Assembly (NCBI RefSeq): GCF_048544455.1
Contig: NC_133538.1
Span: 145,325,922 to 145,389,921, forward strand
Reading direction: 5' to 3'
Length of the DNA: 64,000 nt
DNA from: Silene latifolia
Lineage: Eukaryota; Streptophyta; Magnoliopsida; Caryophyllales; Caryophyllaceae
Below the pieces are notes generated by a model, which was given only the letters and a program-made list of their open reading frames with translations, made no database searches and was not told the origin of the DNA. The position numbers and the translations under genes were made by a program. Of this stretch, positions 1-10,149 are shown piece by piece. How positions within the stretch are numbered: position 1 is the first letter of the stretch; each line of letters starts with the position of its first letter.

Positions 1-830
1 GTGATGAGCGTAGCTTTATTTCGAGGTGGGGTCAGCCCTATTTCAAAATAAGTTACCTTCTAAGCAGTCAGACCCGGGTAGTTTTTCGATTCCGTGTCAT
101 ATCGGTATGCATTTGATTGATAATGCGCTATACGATTTAGGCGCTAGCGTAAGTGTCTTACCTTTATCTCTGGCTAAGAGACTCGGTTTGACAAAGCTGA
201 GTTGCACCAACATGACTGTCCAGATGGCCGACCGTAGTTTATCACGGCCATTAGGTGTAGTAGAAGACGTACTGTTGGATCGGGAAATTCTTTATTCCCG
301 TTGATTTTGTTGTCTTAGACATCCCGAAGATGCACACACCCCTATCATTTTAGGGAGACCATTTTTGTCTCGCCCGTGCAGTAATAGACGTCGGGGGTAA
401 GACTTTGACCTTTCAGGTAGGGGACGAGGAGCTGATTTTTCATCAGTCTAAGTTCCGAAGGGCTCCCATGCAAGCCCAACCTTGCAATGCTCTCTCTTCT
501 ATTGACACTCCAGATGGAAATTTGGAGAAATGTGCTGCTATTGTTAACCCTCTGCCTCAGACTGAGAGCAAAAAGGAGGAAAGTTCGTCTGTTTTCCATG
601 CTGCAGGTACAGATGAAAGCAATAAAGAAGTTGTCAAAGGACGTTGTTCAACTGTTATCAATCAAACTGGAAGTAAGGATGCCAAAGAAGATGACAGAGG
701 AGCAAGGACGAGTAAAGTTCGAACCTACGTGGATTGGAACTACATTCCTCCTACTGTTGCAAATGGTAATTCAAGCTCATGGAAATTAAAGAGGTCGGTC
801 AGTGTTGCTGAAGTGACGTCCTCCAGTTAG
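1..830 (+). pseudogene. Athila gag C-terminus and aspartic protease (element A), frameshifted
   Basis: The segment encodes the C-terminal gag region and retropepsin of an Athila element, which would process the polyprotein in the virus-like particle. The first piece (26-304) shows the lead-in DPGSFSIPCHIG and the active-site motif DLGASVSVLPLS (D-L-G-A in place of the general D-T/S-G). The homologous reading continues in other frames after about 290 and again around 350-400, so there are at least two frameshifts. The last piece (405-830) reads VIDVGGKTLTFQVGDEEL and then a low-conservation Ser/Lys-rich tail that ends at 830. In related autonomous elements RT would follow; here there is only untranslated sequence. 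Confidence 0.75.
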
Positions 831-1121
831 AAGCCCACCGAGGGGCTACAGAAATTTGATGAGAATTGAACGGGGAAATGCCCCGTTTAACACATTGTAA
901 TAGATAATTTTATTTGACTTTCTTTTGAATTTGTTTTATAGCGTTTTAATTAGGACAATTAGTTTTAGACAATTTTTAGCATAGACGTAAGACTATAGAC
1001 TGTGCTTTTGCGTATTTGGTATTTTGGGAAACTCTTGGATGTGTTTTTATGCAGGTTTGGGGAAGTCTTACGCATTCCGAGGAAGAAAAGACGAAAATTC
1101 AAGAGCCTACAAGAGGAAAGT

Positions 1122-1297
1122 CCTCGATCGAGTACTTTTTGTACTCGATCGAGTGAAAATATGGTCGATCGAGTAGTTTATTTACTCGATCGAGTAAAGC
1201 AAAAAGAAGGATTGGTCGATCGAGTAACTTATTACTCGACCAAGCAGCTGGACCATAAAAGTACTCGATCGAGTGATTTAAAACCACTCGATCGAGT
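1122..1297 (+). promoter_or_regulatory. Palindrome-pair cluster upstream of the env-position ORF (element A)
   Basis: Eight CGATCG-type cores, each inside ACTCGATCGAGT or a close variant, form four pairs with core starts at 1125/1146, 1166/1187, 1217/1237 (second degenerate) and 1266/1289. Within-pair spacing is 21, 21, 20 and 23 bp. The same four-pair arrangement, with the widest pair last, recurs in the 3' LTR of this element. A weak TATA-like CTATCTTAAAC lies at 1325-1335. A polypurine-like GGTTTGGGGAAG lies just upstream at 1053-1064. Role as a promoter element is inferred from position. Confidence 0.6.
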
Positions 1298-1299
1298 GA

Positions 1300-2263
1300 A
1301 ATGCGCAATGGACACGGGAGTTTTCTATCTTAAACTCTTTATTTCATCCTTCATTTCATTTCACCCTAATTTCCGTCTAACCCCTTCCCCTAATTGCGAT
1401 TTAAACTCCCCGAAATCCCCATTTTCTTGCCCAAATCACCAAATCCGTCACCTACATTTCATTGCTTGCATTTTAATCTTCAAAAGCCCCTTAATTTCAC
1501 CCCTTTTTGTGTCCATTTTCGCGGTTTTAAAAGGGATTTAGGGTTTGCGGGTTTTTCGACTGAAATCCGCCATTGTTGCTTGTTTACTTGAGGATTATTT
1601 GCATATGTAGGTTCATCATCATCAAGTAAGTGTTTCATTCACCCTCTTTGCATTTTATCTTCGATTAATTCGAATTTCATGAGGTGATATTGAACTAGGG
1701 TTTCGAAAATCCATGTCTAGTCAAAATTTTCGACCTGATTGTGTTTGTATGCCCTTAATTAGCTTGCTTGATGATCTTAATTCCCCTTCCTCGCTGTTTT
1801 GCATGCTTAATTCGATTTCTACATGAAACTATGCGATATGGTTCAAGGACAGTCGATATCTTCGATTGTCACTAAGGTTCTTATTCTTTATGTCTGTCTA
1901 GTAGCTTTAGGGTTGCTTAATTGCTGTTAACATTACCTGTTTTGACCACCCTTTCGCCAAATATATGCTATTAGGGTATTTCAGTCGAAGTCTTCGACTA
2001 TCAGACGGGTTTACAAGCTTTCATGCCTTGTTTAGTCTCAGTCATCACTTACTCACTGCTGTTGATTAACTGTCATCCCGTCTCCTATCACCATTTGCAC
2101 ACTGTAGTTCGAATTTATTTGAGGATTGTTGGGAATTCTATGCTGTAGAGTCGACTTTTTCGACTTTTAGGGGACTTACATGCTGTCACATGCTGGTTAA
2201 CGCGTTGTTTTAGCCACGGTTAGCAGCCATTTTTCTTATCATGTCCCTTGCTTTGATTACAGG
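1300..2263 (+). promoter_or_regulatory. Candidate internal 5' leader with an intron before the env-position ORF
   Basis: This non-coding stretch resembles a plant gene 5' end. It has a CT-rich leader (about 1320-1600) containing a TTAGGGTTT-like segment, a consensus donor GTAAGTG at 1626, and a pyrimidine-rich acceptor TTTGATTACAG ending at 2262, just before ATG at 2264. Together with the upstream palindrome cluster this suggests that the downstream ORF can be expressed from its own spliced transcript. An alternative is that the acceptor serves a spliced subgenomic transcript starting in the 5' LTR. No transcript evidence is available here. Confidence 0.45.
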
Positions 2264-4179
2264 ATGGAGTCTAGTACTTTACCTTCTACTAGTACCACTT
2301 CTAGCCCGTCCTTGAGCGAGTCAGTGGCCCCTGCTGTTGCCACTACCTCTGCCCTAGTCACCACTGCAGCTCCAGTTTTCCTTGTTTCAGCTGCAGGGAC
2401 GGTTTTTGCTCCAGCTAGCTCAGTTGGAAGCCCAGTTCAGGCTGCCACTTCCACTTCAACAGCCACCACGTGTACACCAGCCTCCACTTCTGCACCTATG
2501 ACTGACTCACCTGCGGTTGCAGCTGCCTTCAGAGCTGATTTAGTCCCTTACACAGTCCGAGAGCGGGCCGCTGCCTTGCGTTCCAGAGACGGAGGTCGGG
2601 GTCGTAGACGGTGTAGAGCTACGCCAACTCCTGTTGCCTCTACTCCAGCCCCAGTCACTTCCTGTTCTTTGCTTCGCTTCTACTTCGAGACAGTCGAGTT
2701 CGAGGGGACACTTCCTCGAATCTCACCCGGACTACCGCAGTATTATTCGTCAATGCTTTACACCGCGATAAATTTTATAACCTGCTGAAGTGTGAACATA
2801 TGCCTTCCCGATTTTTAGACAAATCGGCATTAGAGAAACTCGGTATCTACGAGTCAGTCTGTACCTTGCTATGGGTCACGGGGATGCCTGGCCTCATTAC
2901 CATGAGGGGCCACACCTTCTTAGAGCTGAGTCTCGAGTTTCTCAGCTCTTTTACCTTCTCCCCAGATGCACATGAGACCGACCCCGACAGTCGTTCAGTC
3001 TCCTTCCGGTTATTTAACCGGACCTTTCAGATGCCTCTGGCAGAGTTTGGTAGTTTACTTGACCTCACCTCCTCGGGCGTGAAATCAGACTCGCGGAAGG
3101 TTTACAAACAGGTTTGGCGGTGCTTGGCCATACCCGTTTCCAGGAGCGAAAGCTCCACCAGGTCCACCATACCCGTCCGTTGTTTTCTCAGACTCATGGG
3201 GAGCTCTATTTTCGGCCAAAAGGAGCCGAACAACATCACGAACCGCGAGCTCTCCATCCTGGGCGGTTACCTGAATGTCGACTGTGAGGGTCCTTTTACC
3301 TTCAACATTGCCTACCTCACCGCCCAGTACCTCCACGACCAGGGGAAGAAGGAGACGGGAACCATTGCCTCCGGTGACATAGCCACCATTCTTGCCCATC
3401 GCCTTTTCCCCACCTGGCCATGTGACCTACAGTACCTCACGGGAGAGAGGTTACTGAGTCTGGATGCCATGCTCTCTCAGCATTGGCTGACCCCAGACCA
3501 CAAGACTTGGAAGATTGACGGCTCCCTGTCTGTCGACTTACCCTGCGACAGTATCCCCCATCTTGAGCCCTTTCCTACAGTGGTAAAGGGCCACCGTCTG
3601 CCTGCCTTGCCTCTACTTCACCGTCCACTTCGACTATCTACTGATGCACCAGCCGCCAAGAAGCAGCGAGTTGAGACTGGAGAGGGGTCCGCACCTTCAG
3701 GGAGTACCCAACCTTCCACGGCTACTCCCGATCCGACCCCTACTCCCACTGTTACTACTACTCCTACTCCTGCTCCACCTCCCACTGACCAGACACAGGC
3801 TGAGCCGGTCTTCCCGGCTACTTTTAGACCACCTCCTCCCTTTGTAGCGCCCGCGGTCCAGGACCAAGGGGGCGCAGTTTACGCTCTGTTGATTGAGCTT
3901 GCAGAGCGTCAGGCTCGTATGGAGAGAGACTTAGCTTTGACTCTACACCCTCTGTACGAGTACCACCTGCGGAGACACAGACCGATCCCCGAGGGTTGGC
4001 CACACCCTTCCTTCTTCCGGTACCCAGCTGAGGGGTACCCGGTGTCAGAGGACGAGGAGGAGAGCGAGGACCCAGAGGTGGCGGTGGATAGAGCTCGCGC
4101 TGAGGAGCGGAGGAGGAGAGAGGAGGAGAGAGACCCGGAGTACCAGGGTGAGGGAGATGGCGACGACGACGACGAGTAG
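2264..4179 (+). pseudogene. Athila env-position ORF (ATHILA ORF-1-like), frameshifted
   Basis: The ORF lies between gag-pol and the 3' LTR, the position of the env-like gene in Athila/Calypso elements. The first part (2264-2788) is Ser/Thr/Ala/Pro-rich and ends in a basic patch (GGRGRRRCR). The main part (2800-4179, 459 residues) carries the pattern LELSLEFLSSFTFSPD followed by SFRLFNRTFQMPLAEFGSLL, which resembles the conserved block of ATHILA ORF-1-type proteins. It ends in a Pro-rich linker and a very acidic tail (EYQGEGDGDDDDE). The two parts are in different frames; family-like sequence immediately before 2800 is open in the second frame, so a frameshift lies near 2740-2790. I see no transmembrane segment or signal peptide, so a fusogenic envelope role is not supported. 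Function is unknown. Confidence 0.65.
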
Positions 4180-5922
4180 CTACTGGTCTACTCACTTCCC
4201 CAGTTTTCTGGCTGGTTTGGGGAAGTTCGTGTTTTGTATGTTTTCTTACTCTTTTATTTTGTCTCCTTTATTTATTGCTTTTATTTTATTTATAGGTTGT
4301 ATATTCCCGATCCCCCATATTTCTGCTGGTGTATGCTGGAGGACAACGAGGGCGTTGTCCGTTTTGGTTTGGGGAGGGTATTGCATCCTTTTGAGTCTGC
4401 ATCTGCATTTGTTTTGCATTCACGTTTACTTTTCAGCTTGCATTGTTCTTTTTTTTTCCATCAAAAATCCAAAAAAAATTAGAAAATTTCAAAATTTCAA
4501 AAAAATTTCACGTTTATTTCTGCATATAGGTTGAGTCGGAACGGTAGATTCCCATGATGACAATGCACTATAACTTGTCAATTTACTTGAGCCTTGCACT
4601 TTATTGATAGTTTTTAGCTTTGTCATACGCATAATCTACGAATTTCTGTTCAAATATAAGCTGACTGTTTAGACTTGACCTATAAATTGGCAAACTACTT
4701 AAAAATTCTGAGTTTTTAGAGCCACAATTGGTGACATTCATGACCAGTTCATTAGGAATTTTGAGTAGTACTCCTTGCATAGCATGTTCATCTCATTTGC
4801 ACATTTATGACATTCAATTTCTTGTCAAATGCACATATTCGGGTTTGTGGTTGGTGTCACATGCAGGGAGGGTCTTGCAAATTTCCCTTTCTTATTACTT
4901 TACACCCATTTAGCTCCACATAAGCCAAAATTACCTTTTGACCCATTAGCTACATCCCAAACTAAGTCTGCCTAGTCAAGCTAGTTAGTATGTTCTTCTG
5001 CGGTATATTTTTCCTTTGCAATTTGGTCCGTGTTTCTTGTTTTGGAGTTGGCGTAAGTATAGAGGAAGAAAGAAAGAAAAAAAAAGAGAAAAACGTGAGA
5101 AAGAAAAAAAATGAAAAATGAAAAAAAGAGAAGGCTGGAACGTAAGGAAGAAAAAAAAAAGAAAAAGAAGAATGTGAAAACAGTTGTGCCCCTGTTGTCT
5201 GAGTTGAGAAGATGTTTGAAGACGTACAATAGAAAAGGGGTTGCTTTGTTTCAGTTATTTGTTTCAGACGGTGTTTAAAAAAGGGAAGTTTGTGACCGTC
5301 TGACTCCTCCGTTCTATCCCATATTTTTTGAGGAGATTATGTTTTGAGTCTAGTGAGTTTTGTGCAAAATGAAGGGCACTTGTACTTAGTCTTTCAGTCA
5401 GTTGAGATCCGGATGGTTTCATTATGGTCCTGTTAGGAACTAGCTTGACGCTTTTACCTCTACATTTCCATAACTTGTTTTGCCTTTTCTCACCTGAACC
5501 TCACTATTCCCATATTATTTGAAAACCCTCGGCTGTGACGGACATTATCGGTTGGAATTTGTGCATTAGTGCTTGAATTGTCTTTCATTTTTGTTGCATG
5601 CATGCTATGTAGGTCGCAATTAGGTGAGTGACTGTCTTTTCTTCTCTCTTTTACATATAACATTTGCCCTTTGCTTCATGAGAGAAGAGTGACCACGTGA
5701 GAGTCCAGTTTTGTTGGTCTTGCAAGGTCGATATGTCGGCTATATTTACGAACGACTTATAATTCGTTTTGCGTATTGACTGTTTAGCTTTAACTGTTAA
5801 TTTTTGTTGCATTAAATTGGTTCAAGTCGACAAGTTAAGCTAGCTCTGAGTTATCATTTCAGTTCCATTAGTTTATTTTTGAGTTTACTCGAGGGCGAGT
5901 AAAGGTTCGGTTTGGGGAGATT
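4180..5922 (+). other. Untranslated 3' internal region and polypurine tracts of element A
   Basis: No coding sequence is supported. The stretch contains an A/G-rich tract (about 5060-5170) and polypurine-like motifs GGTTTGGGGA(A/G)G at 4214-4225 and 4366-4377, in addition to the LTR-proximal one at about 5904-5920 (ending TTTGGGGAGA) that should prime plus-strand DNA synthesis. The end of the region (about 5830-5920) is visibly the reverse complement of 14617-14720 in element D, so A and D belong to one family. Confidence 0.65.
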
Positions 5923-7403
5923 TGATACGTGCCTAATGTATAGTCTTTTTAGCCTATTTCAGCACGTATTTCTATGCATTTTCATACTATTTTTATGGTA
6001 TTTTTCCCCGAATTGGCTACTTTGGTTCGTTTTGTCTATTTTGTAGAAATGAACGCAAGAGTAGTGGAATCGTACCCTTTTTTGTCCTTTTTGCATGCAT
6101 TTAGAGGAGACGGGATTGTTCCAGAGTGAGATACTGCATTTGGAAGCGTCATGGCACGCATTACGAGGCACTTAGGTGAAGACGTGAGCTGAAATGAAGA
6201 AAAAGTGCTCGATCGAGCTGTTTACCAGTCGATCGAGTGGTTTCTACACCCCCATTTGGTCGATCGAGTGGTTTTCCACTCGATCCTTAGCTTGCAGTAA
6301 GGCCTGTCACTCGATCGAGTAACTATTTGGTCGATCGAGTGGATTCTGCTCAAGAGTTGGTCGATCGAGTGGTTTTAATCCACTCGATCGAGTGGTTTTT
6401 ATGGGTTTGGGCTTTAATTAGCCCGCGTGATGTTTTATTTCGCATAAACTTGTTTTGTTTGCTATTTAAGCACGCTTTACTAGGTTAACTAGGATCATCT
6501 TTTACTCTATCTTTGACAGTAGAAACTTTTACTACGTTACTTTTATTCCTCTTCACTGCTATTTTATTTTGGGATTATTATTGCTCGGATTCAGTTGTTC
6601 TTTACGCCGGATTCGCATTGATTGTAATTCCTTCTCTTCCTTTATTAATAATAATCAGTTGGTTACTTTAATTTCTTGTTTGTGCTACTATTTCTTTTGC
6701 CCTAATTTTCCTTATTGCAATTTATTGTTTATTCATTATGTTTTCTGCTGGGAATTTAATTGCTGTTAGTTTAATTAAGAATATGAGTAGCTAAACCCCT
6801 TTCATGTTGGGATTAGGGGATCTGCGGTAGAAATGTGACGATGTAGTGAATGAATTAGACGAATTAATTACGAGACTCTGTCACTATAGCAATTTAACTG
6901 TAATTTCCGACCTAGTTGAGTGCACGCTTCTATGTCACCCTTTAATCTGGCTAAAATTAATCCTGGATCGAAAGATTGGACTAAATAGGCCTGCTATAAA
7001 CAGTGGACTACCCTAATGAGGACGAAAGTTAAGTTAGTGGTATTTTAGGATAGAAAGTGGACCGAAAGGACCTTTTAACATCCGTCTCACATCTAGTTCA
7101 TCTGAATCATTTGCAGCTGAGTCATTGGACTACCGTAGTGAACCGAATTCCTGACATGTCCCTCTCTTCTTGATAGTCTAATCATATTTTATTGTCTTTA
7201 CTGCTCCTTATTTTATTTCTCTTCCTTTCAAACTTCGTAGTTTAGAACCAATTTCAAACAAACCCCCAATTGTTACCATAGGATTAGAATTAGACAGCTA
7301 TAATTACATTACCTCCCTGTGGATTCGATACTCGACTACCTCTACTACATTTTAGTTGAGACCGTTAGGTTTTATCTTTGATAGGGTTACGATAGCCTTA
7401 TCA
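5923..7403 (+). repeat. 3' LTR of element A
   Basis: The LTR starts TGATACGTGCC directly after the polypurine tract and is judged to end ...CCTTATCA, giving TG...CA ends and about 1.48 kb. The start matches the D and B LTRs (TGATACGTGCAT on their sense strand). A four-pair palindrome cluster lies at 6207-6393, and a TATA-like TATTTAA lies at 6463-6469, 73 bp after the last palindrome core. The 3' boundary rests on the CA end and on resemblance to the B LTR end, so it is less certain than the start. Confidence 0.7.
6207..6393 (+). promoter_or_regulatory. Palindrome-pair cluster in the U3 of the element A LTR
   Basis: Core starts are 6210/6230, 6261/6281 (second degenerate), 6312/6332 and 6362/6385, so the spacing is 20, 20, 20 and 23 bp. 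Most cores sit in (T/C)ACTCGATCGAGT(G/A). The last and widest pair is nearest the putative TATA box at 6463. The layout repeats the internal cluster at 1122-1297. Confidence 0.7.
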
Positions 7404-8792
7404 GTATGGATGGTATTCATAAGGTTATTATCTGTTATTCCGTGTAATATGCTGCGTTGTGATCTAATATAGCGGTTTTGATAAAGCCTTCTGGTCGAGG
7501 AAGTGGTACTCAGTAGGTGGTATGGGATTTTAAAAGGTTGTGATGCCTATCGATATGGTCGTTGTGCCTCAAGTGGCGATCTGAGCACGGTAATCCGTGT
7601 GGTGATACGAGTATTTTCGTGGTGACATAGATGGTTGTTTAATTACTGCTATTTATGGTTCTGTTGTTGTCATGATATAGTAATAATCTGTTAATAGGAC
7701 ACAGTTGTGAAAGGTTGTGGAGTACTTTTGATCTTGTTTTAGATGAGGCGTTGGTGAACATAGTTGTGGTAAGAGAATTGTGGAGCATGTGTGGTATGGA
7801 ACTGGAACTACAGGTTGTTTAACACCTTTTCTTGGGATAGTGAGTACGGAGTTTTGGGACAGTGAATACGGAGTTTTGGGACCTAGCATCATGTCAAGTT
7901 AAGGGTGAGTTTTGTGGTAATAAAAGAGATGAACTTGAGAAGTTAAGGTGAATATGTGTAACAATTGTGGATTGTGAGCTAAGATCGTGGAGATGAGTGT
8001 ATCTGTATATAGAAGTATGTCTTTTTGCCGTAATGTAGAAGATATGGAGTAGTTGCTATACTGAGGATTTTATGATGTATGTTATGGGAGTACAGAATAA
8101 TTGGAGGCACGAGAACTGTTAAAAAAAAAAAAAAAAAAAGGAGAGTCATGGATATAGGAATGGTTGTAGGTGTTGAGGTTATAGTGGGTTATCGTTGTCA
8201 TGCGGTAGTAATGAGGATTATGGGAGGTATAGTAAAGGACCTAGTATTTGTGAGTTACGAGGACGTAACATTTACCTTAAGAGGAGTAGGATGCGACAAG
8301 AGAGTTTGATGGTCACATAGGTTGCAATTGGAAGTTTGAGTGTTGATGTAGAATAAGGATGGATTTGTGTGATGGTCGATGTTATTACAGGTAATGACAG
8401 TGCTCGTAGTAGTATGATGTTTAGGAAGTGTGAGTAACGGATTGTGTGAGGATGTTTATGTGTGTGTGTACACTTCGAGGACGAAGTTCGTTTTAAGGAT
8501 GGTAGAATGTAACTTTCCGTTTTGATGGTTGATCTTGTCCGGTGGATTGTCTCGGTAATTGAGGTGCTAGTGAGCTTTATAGTAGTGAGACAGAGTTGGC
8601 AACACTTATATTATGGTTATTAATTCGGTAATGTTATGGAGTCAGTATTGGGAGCCTATGATATAGTTGAGACGATATCGTGAGCCATGCTGTGGAATGA
8701 AGAGTGGTTTGTGGAGTTAGTGTTAGGTGTCCATGTTTTATAGGTTGGGTTGGAACTTCGGGGATGAAGTTCTTTTTAAGGGGGGAAGACTG
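7404..8792 (+). other. 3' untranslated region of a chromovirus-like element (T)
   Basis: No coding sequence is recognised. Two related polypurine-tract regions occur. One at about 8471-8510 has CTTCGAGGACGAAGTTC followed by TTTTAAGGATGGTAGA and TGTAAC. The other at about 8752-8792 has CTTCGGGGATGAAGTTC followed by TTTTTAAGGGGGGAAGAC directly before the LTR. This 'ttcgaggacgaa...ttaaggggggaaga' context is typical of Tekay/Del-like chromoviruses just before the 3' LTR. A short poly-A tract lies at 8120-8138. The left part is cut off by element A. Confidence 0.5.
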
Positions 8793-10149
8793 TAATACTA
8801 CGGATTTTTATAAGCTAAGTACTCGACCGAGTAGAGCCTACTCGGCCGAGTAGTGTCAAGAGGGTAGTTTGTTTGGGTTCTGCCGAGGAATACTCGGCCG
8901 AGTATGGTGAATACTCGACCGAGTAGAGGATACTCGGCCAAGTATACACTTTACTCGACCGAGTATCCGGCCTGACAGGTATTATTTCCGCGATTTTGGT
9001 TAAAATGATTAGAGGATATATATCATCATTCGTCAGTTTCTAAAATCATTTCTCCCCAAAAACATAAACTACGTTCATTACCCTCTAATCATCTTCATCA
9101 ATTCCAAGTCAAAGGTTGTCGATTGTGGGTTCTAGCATCTCATCCCGTGTCAATCGCCGTAGTAAGTGTCTTATACTTGTTCATCTATTGTCATTCTTAT
9201 AAGTTATCAAACCCTAATTTGGTTAATTTGGGGGTTTAGGGTTTTGGTCATCATATATCATTGATTGTTGATTATCGTTGTTGAAGGTGATGATGTGTTA
9301 TTAGTTGTGCATTTGTATGATTGATTGCAGCGTAGCGGATTGAAAAAAGGTAGGGTTTCCCTACTCAGTTTACTGTTCATTGTTAAGACATGTTAATTGT
9401 GTGACTATTGTTATCTGTTGATCATCGGAGTATGGAGATTGTTGTGACGATGTTGGTGTGAGGGTGTTGTGACGGCTGTGATGTGGTGTGATTGTGATTG
9501 TGGTGGAGTCACTTGCGGGAGTGGCTTCACACCCTAGTTCGCCCTCCGTGGAACCCGCCACGGGAGGGGATGTGCACATTAAGGGACAGGGATTGTTTGT
9601 CGCTCGTTGAGGAGCTGGACTACGTGGGATCGGCTGCGGTCACCCACTAGCGGTGAGGATTACCTGTTGCGATGGGTAATCTGGCAGGGCTACACACTTC
9701 GGTGTGTAGTCGGTTACAGTGTGAGAATGAAAGATTGGGATTGGACGATGATCAGTTGATTACTTCGTTTGTTTGTCCTATATTGATTGAGTAATACAGA
9801 TCCCGTTGTTGTTTGTGGAATCTGCGGTGATCCATTCGGGGATGGTGAGTAGGCTTGACAGGTATTGCTAGTGATGAGCTTGGGGACAGTCATGGGAGTA
9901 TTGTCATCACCCGTCATAGTATCACCGTCTGAGTCTTAGTTGATTTCTTTTATTGTCAGACATTGGAGTTGTATTTAGTTGAATCAGTTTTTGGATTTGG
10001 TTGATGTAAACTTTATACTTTACAGTACTTTAATAAATGTGCTCTGTTCAGACGCTTTTGATATGTACTAACCTCGGGCAACCGAGATGGTAACACACTT
10101 TCATGGTAGGGTGGTCCTGGTAAGGCACCTTGGTATGAGGGGGTGTTAC
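8793..10149 (+). repeat. 3' LTR of chromovirus-like element T
   Basis: The LTR begins TGTAATACTACGG after a good polypurine tract and ends GGGTGTTACA; TGTAACACC...GGTGTTACA ends are common in Tekay-like LTRs. Length is about 1.36 kb. It carries three palindrome pairs of a different core type (CGACCG/CGGCCG) and a TATA-like TATATAT at 9017-9023. At its right end it joins mid-codon-context into the protease region of element B, so T inserted into B. The flanking 5 bp (ttcgc, 10150-10154) should recur before the missing 5' LTR. Confidence 0.65.
8821..8964 (+). promoter_or_regulatory. Palindrome-pair cluster (CGGCCG/CGACCG type) in the element T LTR
   Basis: Core starts are 8824/8843, 8895/8916 and 8935/8956, so the spacing is 19, 21 and 21 bp. 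Units read TACTCGACCGAGTA or TACTCGGCCGAGTA. The cluster ends 56 bp before the TATATAT at 9017, matching the position of the cluster in the unrelated Athila-type LTRs nearby. Confidence 0.65.

Larger units (their letters stand above)
1..7403 (+). mobile_element. Athila-like LTR retrotransposon A, 3' part, plus strand
   Basis: This is the 3' portion of a Ty3/gypsy Athila-lineage element; its 5' LTR and most of gag lie before the window. In order it holds a gag-protease end, a palindrome cluster with a possible internal promoter, an intron, an env-position ORF, a long untranslated stretch, a polypurine tract and a 3' LTR. No reverse transcriptase, RNase H or integrase lies between protease and env-position ORF, so it looks non-autonomous by internal deletion. 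The LTR abuts sequence resembling the 3' untranslated end of a chromovirus-like element, which suggests A inserted there. The 5 bases after the LTR (gtatg) would be the target duplication, but the partner copy is outside the window. Confidence 0.75.

Noticed and set aside
2264-4179. True retroviral envelope gene
   Set aside because: The position suits an env-like gene, but no signal peptide, transmembrane helix or cleavage motif is visible, so only 'env-position ORF' is claimed.
9225-9245. Telomere-like TTTAGGGTTT
   Set aside because: It is a single copy only; such sequence is common in plant 5' leaders.
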